36,172 nucleotides of DNA, from positions 1 to 36,172 of the forward strand of contig CAMWVS010000030.1 of the NCBI GenBank assembly GCA_947177775.1, read 5' to 3'. Below the pieces are notes generated by a model. The model was not told where the DNA came from and did not search any database. It worked only from the letters and a program-made list of their open reading frames with translations. Origin of the DNA: an uncultured Prevotella sp. (GTDB lineage: Bacteria > Bacteroidota > Bacteroidia > Bacteroidales > Bacteroidaceae). Shown here piece after piece: positions 23,754 to 31,907 of this stretch (position 1 is the first letter of the stretch; each line of letters opens with the position of its first letter). Both the position numbers and the translations under genes were made by a program.

Positions 23754-25649
23754 TTAAAATTTCTGTTCTTTCTTATAGACTTTCTCAATAAAATTAATGA
23801 AAGCCTGATTTACAAGTTTCATACCTCCCGCTGTTGGGAAATCGCCAGTGAAATACCAATCACCCTTATGATGCGGTATCGCTTCATGAAGGCCTTCAAT
23901 GCTCTGGAAAACAAGTTCTATGGGAGTGGTCACACCTTCCGGCCGCAACATATCGACCATCTTGCGGTTGAGTTCCTCAGGCGTAAAGGGACGATAGAGC
24001 GCCTTCACGCAGCATGTCATTTCTTCTTTAGGCTTCTTCAATTCTTCCTTGCATGCGCGATAGGTCTCTTCTATCAGACTCTGCATGCCGCGGTCCTCCA
24101 AAAGTTCTATGCAGGCCCTGAATGCAATGAATTCCTCCAGGCGGGCCATATCAATGCCGTAATAATCGGGATAGCGGATCTGCGGTGACGAGCTGACAAT
24201 AACGATCTTTTTAGGATGCAGACGGTCAAGAATCTTGATGATGCTCTCACGCAGCGTCGTACCGCGCACGATGCTGTCGTCGATAATCACAAGATTATCG
24301 ACACCGCGCTCCAGCACATCATACGTGATGTCATATACATGTGAAGCCAAGTCATTGCGGGAATTTCCTTCCGTAATGAACGTGCGCAGCTTTATATCCT
24401 TCCATGCCGCCTTTTCCGAACGCACATACTGATGGAGGATTTCTTCAAGCTCTGCGCGTGTAGGGACATGATTGAGACTTTCTATCGCCTTTATCTTCTG
24501 CTCATTTATGTATCGCTTAAATCCGCCGAGCATACCGTAGTAAGCCACTTCCGCCGTGTTTGGAATAAACGAGAACACCGTATGCTCCACATCGTTGTCG
24601 ACAGTCTTCAGTATCGCCGGAGTAAGCAGTTCGCCCAGTTTTCGACGCTCCTGATAAATATCACGGTCTGAACCGCGGCTGAAATAGATTCTCTCAAACG
24701 AACAAGCGGAATCACCACGCCGCTCCAAAATCCGCTCTATTGAGCATTCGCCGTTCTTGTTCACCAGAACAGCCTCTCCCGGCATCAGCTCCTTCACATC
24801 CTCGCAGTTGAGGTCGAACGTCGTCTGCAGCACGGGACGCTCACTGGCCACCGCCACAATCTCATCGTCCTTATAATAGAACGCCGGCCTTATGCCCCAT
24901 GGATCGCGCATGGAGAACATCTCGCCGCTGCCGGTGAGACCGCATACAACATAACCGCCGTCAAAATCCGGCATAGTTGTCTTCAAGACGTTTGCCAGCT
25001 TAACGTTGCTGTCTATATAATCCGTGATTTCAGTGCCTTCGAGTCCCTGCTCCTTGGCCATGACGAAATTGCGTTCAACTTCGCGGTCCAGACGGTGGCC
25101 CATCCATTCCAGCATGATATAACTGTCGCTGAAGATGCGCGGACACTGACCCTGCGATGTTATCTTATCGAATATTTCGTCGATATTGGTCATATTGAAA
25201 TTTCCGCAAAGACAAAGATTCTTAGCTTTCCAGTTATTACGGCGCAAGAAAGGATGCACATATTTCAAGCCGCTCTTTCCTGTGGTGGAATAGCGAAGAT
25301 GCCCCATATACAGTTCACCGGCAAACGGAAGGTTCTTCTTGGCATACTCCGTATCCGCCAACAATTCCGGCGAAAGATGCCTGAAACCTTCCTGAGCATT
25401 GGCGAATATTTCCGTGATTGCATTTGAGCCCTGCGCCTTCTCACGGAACATATATTCCTCTCCCGGGCGTGTGTCCAACTTGACACATGCGATACCGGCA
25501 CCTTCCTGGCCGCGATTGTGCTGTTTCTCCATCATGAGATACAGCTTGTTCATTCCATACAACCACGTGCCATACTTCTGCTGGTAATAATCAAGCGGCT
25601 TCAGCAGCCTTATCATGGCTATGCCGCACTCGTGTTTCAACTGCTCCAT
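23754..25649 (-). CDS. PurF-like glutamine amidophosphoribosyltransferase (long form)
   Basis: At 631 residues this protein is longer than typical PurF (about 470-505). The N-terminal Ntn-type glutaminase starts at Cys8 in KHECGIAMIRL, with NRGQEGAGIAC and GHLRYSTTG further on, so a short propeptide may be removed to expose Cys8. There are extra residues between the Cys and NRGQEGAG. The phosphoribosyltransferase half has the PRPP loop VIIDDSIVRGTTLRES near residue 470 and FSFIPNTAEVAYYG before it. An additional C-terminal stretch (about 545-631) ends in FTGDFPTAGGMKLVNQAF. The family makes phosphoribosylamine for purines. It may be the cell's PurF or a paralog with a changed role; this window alone does not say. 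It heads the carA-carB operon, and the glmS terminator lies just upstream. Confidence 0.88.
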   Translation of the reverse strand: MEQLKHECGIAMIRLLKPLDYYQQKYGTWLYGMNKLYLMMEKQHNRGQEGAGIACVKLDTRPGEEYMFREKAQGSNAITEIFANAQEGFRHLSPELLADTEYAKKNLPFAGELYMGHLRYSTTGKSGLKYVHPFLRRNNWKAKNLCLCGNFNMTNIDEIFDKITSQGQCPRIFSDSYIMLEWMGHRLDREVERNFVMAKEQGLEGTEITDYIDSNVKLANVLKTTMPDFDGGYVVCGLTGSGEMFSMRDPWGIRPAFYYKDDEIVAVASERPVLQTTFDLNCEDVKELMPGEAVLVNKNGECSIERILERRGDSACSFERIYFSRGSDRDIYQERRKLGELLTPAILKTVDNDVEHTVFSFIPNTAEVAYYGMLGGFKRYINEQKIKAIESLNHVPTRAELEEILHQYVRSEKAAWKDIKLRTFITEGNSRNDLASHVYDITYDVLERGVDNLVIIDDSIVRGTTLRESIIKILDRLHPKKIVIVSSSPQIRYPDYYGIDMARLEEFIAFRACIELLEDRGMQSLIEETYRACKEELKKPKEEMTCCVKALYRPFTPEELNRKMVDMLRPEGVTTPIELVFQSIEGLHEAIPHHKGDWYFTGDFPTAGGMKLVNQAFINFIEKVYKKEQKF

Positions 25650-25709
25650 TCTATTATCCTTAAAATCTCTCTTCGTTATCTTTTTACCTCTAAGGTCCGC
25701 ATATAAAAA

Positions 25710-25758
25710 CGGCCTCCGCGTCTGGTTTCAATTATAAATCAAACCGACACGGAGGCCG
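25710..25758 (-). terminator. Intrinsic terminator after glmS
   Basis: CGGCCTCCGCGTCTGGTTT (25710-25728) pairs with AAACCGACACGGAGGCCG (25741-25758) with small mismatches. On the minus strand the stem runs into GTTTTTATA. It begins 18 bp after the glmS stop codon. Confidence 0.9.
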
Positions 25759-25775
25759 GTATATCCTCCTGTTTA

Positions 25776-27620
25776 TTATTCTACCGTTACCGACTTGGCC
25801 AGATTTCTCGGTTGGTCGACATTCTTTCCTTTGCAAACGGCTATATGATAAGCCAGAAGCTGCAATGGTATTGTGGCGAGCAGCGGCTCCAGACATTCAA
25901 TAGTCTTCGGGAGTTCGATGACCTCGTCAGCGATACGGCTTATCGTGTCATCCCCTTCCGTAACCAAAGCAATGACCTTACCCTTGCGGGCTTTAACCTC
26001 CTGTATGTTGCTCAATACCTTTTCATACATCGCATTGTGGGTAGCAATCACCACAACCGGCATATCCGAGTCTATCAGTGCTATTGGTCCATGCTTCATT
26101 TCCGCAGCCGGATAGCCTTCGGCGTGAATATAGCTGATTTCTTTCAGTTTCAAAGCGCCCTCCAATGCCACAGGATAACTATAGCCGCGACCGAGATAAA
26201 GGAAATTGCGGGCGTATGTGAACATCCGGCTAAGGTCTGCCATGCGATTGTTCTGCTTCAACACCTGCTTCATCTTCTCCGGTATTTCATGGAGTTCCTG
26301 CACTATCTTCATATAGTCGCCGCTGCTTATTGTGCCTTTCTCCTTTGCCAATGCCAGTGCCAACATTGAAAGAACCGTCACCTGACCGGTGAAAGCCTTC
26401 GTTGAAGCCACGCCGATTTCCGGCCCCACATGAATATATGAACCCGTATCCGTAGCCCGTGCTATGCTTGAGCCGATGGCATTGCATATTCCATAAACAA
26501 AAGCGCCTTTCTCCTTAGCCAGTTTCAGCGCGGCAAACGTATCGGCCGTTTCGCCACTTTGAGAAATGGCTATCACAACATCACCTTCCGATATCACAGG
26601 ATTACGGTATCTGAATTCCGAGGCATATTCCACCTCTACCGGTATCCGGCAGAAACTCTCGATTATCTGCTTGCCGATAAGTCCGGCATGCCATGATGTT
26701 CCGCAAGCCACTATTATGAAACGTTTGGCTTCGAGCAACTGCCTCTTATAATCTATAACTGCGCTCAAAACGACATTGTCCGTATCCACATTAACACGTC
26801 CGCGCATGCAGTTGGTCAGACAGTCGGGCTGTTCAAAAATCTCTTTCAGCATGAAATGCGGATAGCCGCCCTTGTCCAGCTGACCGAGATTGATGTCTAC
26901 TGTCTGTATGTCCGGATTAAGCCTGCGGTTGAGAATATTCACAACTTTCAATTCCTCGCCACGACGTATCACGGCTATATTGCCGTCTTCCAGGTAGACA
27001 ACCTTATCAGTATATTCAACTATCGGACTTGCATCCGAACCGAGAAAGAACTCGTTTTCGCCTATTCCGACCACCAGAGGACTCTGCTTGCGCGCAGCGA
27101 TTATCTGGTTGGGATCGCGACGGTCTATCAGAGCCACCGCGTATGCGCCAATCACTTCGTGAAGAGCAAATTGAACAGCTGTCAGCAAATCGAAATTCTT
27201 CCGTTCCTGTATATATTCTATCAACTGAACCAAAACTTCCGTATCCGTATCAGAACGGAATTTCACTCCTTTGGCTGTCAGTTTCTCTTTCAGCGCGGCA
27301 TAGTTTTCAATAATACCGTTATGGATTATCGCCAGATTCTTTGACTGCGAATAATGCGGATGGGCATTCATTGCGGACGGTTCTCCATGTGTAGCCCATC
27401 TCGTGTGGGCTATACCGACCATACCGGAAACGTTCTTGTCGCTGCAATAGTTGACAAGATCATCCACCTTACCCTTGGTCTTGCATACGTTCAGTTCTCC
27501 ACTGGCATTTATCAAAGCGACACCAGCACTGTCATACCCACGATACTCCAATCTCCTAAGACCTTTGATCAATATCGGGAAAGCCTCCTGATTACCAATA
27601 TAGCCAACTATTCCGCACAT
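25776..27620 (-). CDS. glmS: Glucosamine-6-phosphate synthase (isomerising)
   Basis: This 614-residue enzyme makes glucosamine-6-phosphate from fructose-6-phosphate and glutamine, the first step to UDP-GlcNAc for peptidoglycan and lipopolysaccharide. The N-terminal glutaminase starts with nucleophile Cys2 (MCGIVGYIGNQ), with RRLEYRGYDSAGVA and HTRWATHGEPS following. Two SIS sugar-isomerase domains follow, with CGTSWHAGL and ISQSGETADT, and the conserved end AKSVTVE. The length is normal. No glmS ribozyme was recognised in the short upstream region, as expected outside Firmicutes. Only 26 bp separate its start from the preceding terminator, so its promoter must overlap that hairpin or lie further upstream. 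Confidence 0.97.
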   Translation of the reverse strand: MCGIVGYIGNQEAFPILIKGLRRLEYRGYDSAGVALINASGELNVCKTKGKVDDLVNYCSDKNVSGMVGIAHTRWATHGEPSAMNAHPHYSQSKNLAIIHNGIIENYAALKEKLTAKGVKFRSDTDTEVLVQLIEYIQERKNFDLLTAVQFALHEVIGAYAVALIDRRDPNQIIAARKQSPLVVGIGENEFFLGSDASPIVEYTDKVVYLEDGNIAVIRRGEELKVVNILNRRLNPDIQTVDINLGQLDKGGYPHFMLKEIFEQPDCLTNCMRGRVNVDTDNVVLSAVIDYKRQLLEAKRFIIVACGTSWHAGLIGKQIIESFCRIPVEVEYASEFRYRNPVISEGDVVIAISQSGETADTFAALKLAKEKGAFVYGICNAIGSSIARATDTGSYIHVGPEIGVASTKAFTGQVTVLSMLALALAKEKGTISSGDYMKIVQELHEIPEKMKQVLKQNNRMADLSRMFTYARNFLYLGRGYSYPVALEGALKLKEISYIHAEGYPAAEMKHGPIALIDSDMPVVVIATHNAMYEKVLSNIQEVKARKGKVIALVTEGDDTISRIADEVIELPKTIECLEPLLATIPLQLLAYHIAVCKGKNVDQPRNLAKSVTVE

Positions 27621-27646
27621 ATATTATATGTATATATATATATTAC

Positions 27647-27682
27647 ATGCAAAATACGAGGACGATTCCTCGTATTTTGCAT
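27647..27682 (-). terminator. Perfect 16-bp hairpin after the Wza-like gene
   Basis: ATGCAAAATACGAGGA (27647-27662) pairs exactly with TCCTCGTATTTTGCAT (27667-27682) around loop CGAT. It lies 8 bp after the stop codon of the export gene on the minus strand. The descending arm contains TATTTTGCAT, a possible weak -7 box for glmS. Confidence 0.82.
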
Positions 27683-27690
27683 TATGTTCT

Positions 27691-28497
27691 TTACTTTAGG
27701 ATGTTATACAACAACGATGTGAGTGATATAAGAATCGACGTAGCCGAGAACCACAACGTGGTCATACTACCCACACTCGAATTCTGTGCCTTCACCTTGT
27801 TCGGCTCAACATAGACGATGTCATTCTGCTGCAGATAATAGTATTCCGAATTGATAAGATTGGCATCATTAAGATTGAGCACATGGATGGACTTCTTACC
27901 TGTGGCATCCTCGCGAATCAGCTTGACACGGTCGCGCACGCCGTAGATAGTCATGTCACCGGCCATGGCCAAAGCCTCAAGAATATTGATTTTCTCGTTC
28001 GTCACGGTATACATACCCTGACGTGCGACTTCTCCCAGCACAGAAATCTTATAGTTTATCATTCTCACCGTGACAATCGGAGTCTCGTTGAGGTTCATGT
28101 AAGGCTGGATTTTCTCCAAAATGAGCGCTTCGGCCTGCGATTTTGTCAGTCCGCCGAGATGAACCTGTCCGACACGGGGGAAATCAATGTTTCCGTTGTT
28201 GTCCACCAGATATGTCTGCAGCAGAGGCTGTGATGTCGAATTGCGTGACGCCTGATTGAACGCCGTCGCAACTGTCATATTGAAAGGCTGCGCAGCCTCC
28301 GGGTCCGTCGTGCTGACCGTGATCGTCAACAGGTCTTTAGGCATGATGCGGGCATCATATAGAACTTTTGAATTTTCAAGATTAACGTTCGAACTGTTCT
28401 GGAAATAAGCCACATTCTTCGTGCTTGAGCACGCGCCGAGAAACATGACAACAGCAATCATGACTGCCGGCAAAACGATTTTTCTTATGATAGTCAT
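27691..28497 (-). CDS. Polysaccharide export lipoprotein (Wza/BexD family)
   Basis: This 268-residue protein has a lipobox MFLGAC (Cys23). The poly_export domain (about 45-135) includes RIMPKDLLTITVSTTDPEA and VDNNGNIDFPRVGQVHLGGL. A SLBB domain follows (about 150-225) with ISVLGEVARQGMYTV and NILEALAMAGDMTIYG. A hydrophobic segment near the end (about 245-265) could be a membrane anchor or the amphipathic barrel helix of Wza. The family forms the outer-membrane channel for capsule or exopolysaccharide. No Wzc-type kinase or glycan gene is next to it, so its partners are elsewhere. It has its own promoter and terminator. Confidence 0.92.
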   Translation of the reverse strand: MTIIRKIVLPAVMIAVVMFLGACSSTKNVAYFQNSSNVNLENSKVLYDARIMPKDLLTITVSTTDPEAAQPFNMTVATAFNQASRNSTSQPLLQTYLVDNNGNIDFPRVGQVHLGGLTKSQAEALILEKIQPYMNLNETPIVTVRMINYKISVLGEVARQGMYTVTNEKINILEALAMAGDMTIYGVRDRVKLIREDATGKKSIHVLNLNDANLINSEYYYLQQNDIVYVEPNKVKAQNSSVGSMTTLWFSATSILISLTSLLYNILK

Positions 28498-28523
28498 TTT
28501 TCGTTAAATAGTTTAAACCGTTG

Positions 28524-28554
28524 CAAATTTACACCTATTTTTCCAATTAAGCAA
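28524..28554 (-). promoter_or_regulatory. Promoter for the Wza-like gene
   Basis: The minus strand reads TTG (28554-28552), 20 bases, then TAAATTTG (28531-28524) followed by CA. The leader is about 20 nt. Confidence 0.8.
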
Positions 28555-28664
28555 ACAAATACATAGAAATATTACGGACGATTCACGGACAATTCTTCCA
28601 CACGGCTCCCCACTGTCTCCTGCGGCGCCCGCATCGGAGAGTAAAATGAGACATATTGCCAGTT

Positions 28665-28774
28665 GTTACACGGCTCACGTAACAGTGTTACACGGCTCAC
28701 GTAACAGTGTTACACGGCCCATGTAACATCGTTACGCGGCCCGTGTAACACTGTTACATGAGCCGTGTAACAAA
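28665..28774. repeat. Five tandem 22-bp palindromic repeats
   Basis: Five contiguous units start at 28665, 28687, 28709, 28731 and 28753, each exactly 22 bp. Each unit has the form GTTAC-N9-GTAAC-N3, where the centre is ACGGCTCAC, ACGGCTCAC, ACGGCCCAT, GCGGCCCGT and ATGAGCCGT. The last unit is the reverse complement type of the first ones, and the joint GTAAC-N3-GTTAC is itself an inverted repeat. The array ends 47 bp after the last RND permease gene and lies upstream of the Wza-like promoter. There are no spacers, so it is not a CRISPR array. Confidence 0.93.
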
Positions 28775-28820
28775 TCCGGTTGTATCGAATCAACGGCATA
28801 AGTGGAAACGGGGATGCCGA

Positions 28821-31800
28821 TTATGACGAATATTCCTTCCCCGAACAGATAAGCCTCATTGCAACCGGAAGAAACATAACGATGGGGATTACGCTTAACG
28901 ACAAACCGCCTATCGTTCCTACAGCCAGAGAGAACCAGAAAGGCTGTTCGTCCGGACCGTCCACCAGAAACGGAATCATGCCGATGACCGTGGAAAGCAC
29001 TGTCAGCATTATCGGAACAATCTTGTGATTGAAAGCAGTAACAAACCAACGAACTCCCTGTTTCTTCCGCGTGCCATGCCGGCGGAAGATGATGCCGTGC
29101 TGACGGCCGGGAATATCATATTGACGGTTTGAAATGTCATGCTGCCGGACGATGATGTTATACTGACAGACGATATATATACCGGCGTTCACTGTCAGGC
29201 CGGCCAGCAGCACCATGGCCGCAAAGCCGCCCGTACCGAAAGGCACCCCAGTGACATGATACGTGACGAAAAGTCCGATGAACGAAACCGGAATGAGCAG
29301 TGTGACGGCAAGCGACTGAAGCAGACTCTCGAAAAGAATGGCAAGTATGAAGAACACGATTACGGCCACAAGCCCTATCAGCCAGTATTGCGTTCCGTCG
29401 TCCTCGTATGCGCCGCTGGTCTTGTTCAGGCAACGGAAACCGACGGGAAACGTCGCGTTATATTTTTCTGTGATGCTCTTGATGTAACGGTCGGTATAGG
29501 TGTAGGATCCGAGCACGTTGAAAGCCACGCGCAACACATATTCCTGATTGTCCCTCGGAATGATGTTCTTAGCCTTACGCCTGCTTATGTCCATGAATCC
29601 CGACGGCCGCACCTGACGGCCTCCGGCGGTGACGTAAGAGTTTTCCATCTGCCACAAGTCGAACGAGTTGACCGCCGTCGGATGTACCGTCACGTCCATC
29701 ATCTTTCCTCCGATGTCAATCTTTTCCGCCTCGCGGTCAGCCAACAGGCTTTGGAGCGAAGAATGAATATCATGCGCCCTGACGCTGTCGGCGGCCATCA
29801 TACCACGGTCGTATGCCATGAAAAACTCGTCTTCCTGCTCTTCATGACCCGGCGTGACGATGGCAAGGTCGGTCACCCGCCTGTTCTTCCGCATCTCCTC
29901 CACCATATCCTCGGCAAAGCGATAGAGCCGCTCATAGTCATATCCGGCAATCTCTATGCGGTTTGCCCTGTATTGCAGATTCAGCGAGTTGCTGAACCCG
30001 CGGTCGCTCACTCCCGACGTAGCCCAGTCCGCGCCGCCTATGGTTATCACCTTTCCTATGACGCGGCTTTCCAGAAAAAAAGGAAAGCCTGAAGCCAACG
30101 CCTCGTCCTTGAACTCGACGACGATGGAAGCACCGCTCGGACGGACTGTAGTTTCAAACCGCTTTATCTCCTTGAACTGAGACAGCAGAGCCTCAACCTC
30201 CCTTACCTTGTCGTTCAGTTCATGAACACTTCCGCCCAACGGCATCTGCGCACGGACATACAGTTTCGTTTCCTTCTCCTTTTGCCGGAACGTGTTGCTG
30301 TCGAGACAGTCCGTGAACAGTTTGAGCGAACCGGCGAACATTCCGGCAAACCCCAACAGCAGCACACAGCGCGCCCAACGCCGTTGCCCCATAGCGGCAT
30401 AGCATGAATACAGGCGCGAGAACCACACGACAAAACGCGTACGCAGGTTTCGCTTTATGATGGTCTTTCTCCGCGTAACCCCGAACTGCGCGACAAGGGC
30501 CGGAGTGAAAAACAGCGCCACGGCCACAGCCACAAGAAGATTTATCATCACGACGACAGAAAAATCCTTCAGGTCATGCCTCAGATAGTCCGGCAGCCAG
30601 AATACGATGACCAGCGCCCCGACGGTGGTCATCATCGCCGCAAGAATTCCGGTGAAAGCCCTGCGGTCGCGGTAGTAGGCGTAGTGGTCGGCCATGACGA
30701 TGGCCGAGTCGATAATTATGCCCAGCGAGACGGTTATTCCCGCCATTGAGAACGGATGGAGACGGATGTCGGCCAGACGGTAGAACATTACGGCGATGAG
30801 AATGTTCGCAAGCAGGGATATGCTGATGACAGCGAGATAGCGCCATCTGAATCCGCCGCACATCCACACGAACACCAGCAGGATGGCCAGCGTCAGCGAC
30901 GAGCGCGCCACCAGCGTGCGGAACTCTTTCATCTGCTCCTCCGCACGGTCGTAAGACAGCGACGGACGGAGCGTGGTTGCCGACGCCTCCATCACGCTTT
31001 TCACCCGGTCGGAGACACTGACCACGTTGGCGTCCTTGTCCGCATAGACATTGACGTAGATGGTGTTCATGCCGTTCACACGATAGTAGCTTCCGGGCTT
31101 CCGTTCGCGGATGTTGCACGTGGCAAGGTTGTTGAGATATACAATCTTGCCGCCGATGTTCTTCAGCGGCATCTGCTCAAACCGCCTCCGTTCCTCTTTC
31201 GACGACAGCAGCAGCGGGATTGTTACCCTTCCGCACTCCGCCGAAATCTCGCCGACAATATCTTCACGGCCGGAGAAATTGCGGATGGCGTCGATTATAT
31301 CGGAACTGCCTATACCGTAGACGGCCAGCTGCTCCGCGTCATATTCCACCTCCATATAATGAGAGGTCGTGCCGGTTATGTCCACATGATGGACTCCCTC
31401 GATGCGTTCGACGGCATGTTTTGTCTCTCTTTCGGCTATCTGCCGCATCTGCTCGCCCGACATGTCGGCGTTCAGCATGTATGTCAGAATCAGCTTCACC
31501 TCGTTGTCGTCGCCAAGCGCGGTGCTCACCTCACCGCCCGACACGGTGGGATAGGACACGCCTTCGGGCAGCTTGCCCCTGATCTGCCGCAGAATCGAGG
31601 CTATCTCAAATTTCGTTGCGGACACGTCGGCCTTCTGTTTCAGCTCCACCGTGATCCGCCCGCTGCCGAACCGGCTCACCGACGAGACCTTCTCCACCCC
31701 GCGCACCGAGCTCACCAGAGCCTCTATGCGCGACGTGACGTTCTGTTCCACGACCTTTGCCGAAGCGTTTTTCCATCTGTATGAGATGGTGAGAGTCTTT

Positions 31801-31907
31801 CCCTGTTCCGGCCGCGGTTTGTTGCTGATGTCCAGCTGCGGGACGAGCGCCCCGCCGACAACCATCAATACACACAATACGAGCAGTATGGAGAACGAGT
31901 GTTTCAT
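28821..31907 (-). CDS. RND efflux permease, second of pair (with repeat insertion)
   Basis: This 1028-residue inner-membrane transporter has the RND plan: TM1 at residues 5-25, a large periplasmic domain, TMs 2-6 (about 335-480), TM7 and a second periplasmic domain, and TMs 8-12 at the end. In TM4 the segment GIIIDSAIV has only one acidic residue (Asp400) where AcrB has an Asp-Asp pair. The TM10 position equal to AcrB Lys940 appears to be Asn (LTVNAGIYIV), by eye. A four-unit heptad repeat (29073-29156) follows in the cytoplasmic loop before the next helix. The permease would use the proton gradient to pump substrates out, together with the fusion protein and a TolC-type channel not in this window. 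It overlaps the upstream permease by 4 bp, which suggests a coupled pair like MdtB/MdtC. Substrate unknown. Confidence 0.9.
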   Translation of the reverse strand: MKHSFSILLVLCVLMVVGGALVPQLDISNKPRPEQGKTLTISYRWKNASAKVVEQNVTSRIEALVSSVRGVEKVSSVSRFGSGRITVELKQKADVSATKFEIASILRQIRGKLPEGVSYPTVSGGEVSTALGDDNEVKLILTYMLNADMSGEQMRQIAERETKHAVERIEGVHHVDITGTTSHYMEVEYDAEQLAVYGIGSSDIIDAIRNFSGREDIVGEISAECGRVTIPLLLSSKEERRRFEQMPLKNIGGKIVYLNNLATCNIRERKPGSYYRVNGMNTIYVNVYADKDANVVSVSDRVKSVMEASATTLRPSLSYDRAEEQMKEFRTLVARSSLTLAILLVFVWMCGGFRWRYLAVISISLLANILIAVMFYRLADIRLHPFSMAGITVSLGIIIDSAIVMADHYAYYRDRRAFTGILAAMMTTVGALVIVFWLPDYLRHDLKDFSVVVMINLLVAVAVALFFTPALVAQFGVTRRKTIIKRNLRTRFVVWFSRLYSCYAAMGQRRWARCVLLLGFAGMFAGSLKLFTDCLDSNTFRQKEKETKLYVRAQMPLGGSVHELNDKVREVEALLSQFKEIKRFETTVRPSGASIVVEFKDEALASGFPFFLESRVIGKVITIGGADWATSGVSDRGFSNSLNLQYRANRIEIAGYDYERLYRFAEDMVEEMRKNRRVTDLAIVTPGHEEQEDEFFMAYDRGMMAADSVRAHDIHSSLQSLLADREAEKIDIGGKMMDVTVHPTAVNSFDLWQMENSYVTAGGRQVRPSGFMDISRRKAKNIIPRDNQEYVLRVAFNVLGSYTYTDRYIKSITEKYNATFPVGFRCLNKTSGAYEDDGTQYWLIGLVAVIVFFILAILFESLLQSLAVTLLIPVSFIGLFVTYHVTGVPFGTGGFAAMVLLAGLTVNAGIYIVCQYNIIVRQHDISNRQYDIPGRQHGIIFRRHGTRKKQGVRWFVTAFNHKIVPIMLTVLSTVIGMIPFLVDGPDEQPFWFSLAVGTIGGLSLSVIPIVMFLPVAMRLICSGKEYSS
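29073..29156 (-). repeat. Four-unit 21-bp repeat inside the RND permease
   Basis: On the coding strand the four units encode IIVRQHD, ISNRQYD, IPGRQHG and IIFRRHG, in frame. The DNA units run 29136-29156, 29115-29135, 29094-29114 and 29073-29093. The pattern is I-x-x-R-Q/R-H/Y-D/G. The repeat falls in a loop where AcrB has only a short linker (after its EFAKDL segment). Confidence 0.92.

Larger units (their letters stand above)
28498..28820. other. 323-bp gap between the RND operon and the Wza-like gene
   Basis: It holds the Wza-like promoter (28524-28554), a GC-rich stretch (28590-28640) with no recognised feature, and a five-unit palindromic repeat array (28665-28774). No coding frame is credible here. 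Confidence 0.65.

Noticed and set aside
24460..24466. GTAGGGACA as another copy of the palindromic element
   Set aside because: It is inside the PurF-like coding region, has no inverted partner nearby and encodes part of a normal-looking segment.
27621..27646. glmS ribozyme or riboswitch
   Set aside because: The space before the start is only 26 bp of AT repeats; there is no room for a ribozyme.
28665..28774. CRISPR array
   Set aside because: Units are contiguous with no spacers, the period is 22 bp and no cas genes are present.
29139..30092. A 317-codon plus-strand open frame opposite the RND permease
   Set aside because: It is antisense to a clear RND gene and its translation looks like a compositional shadow.
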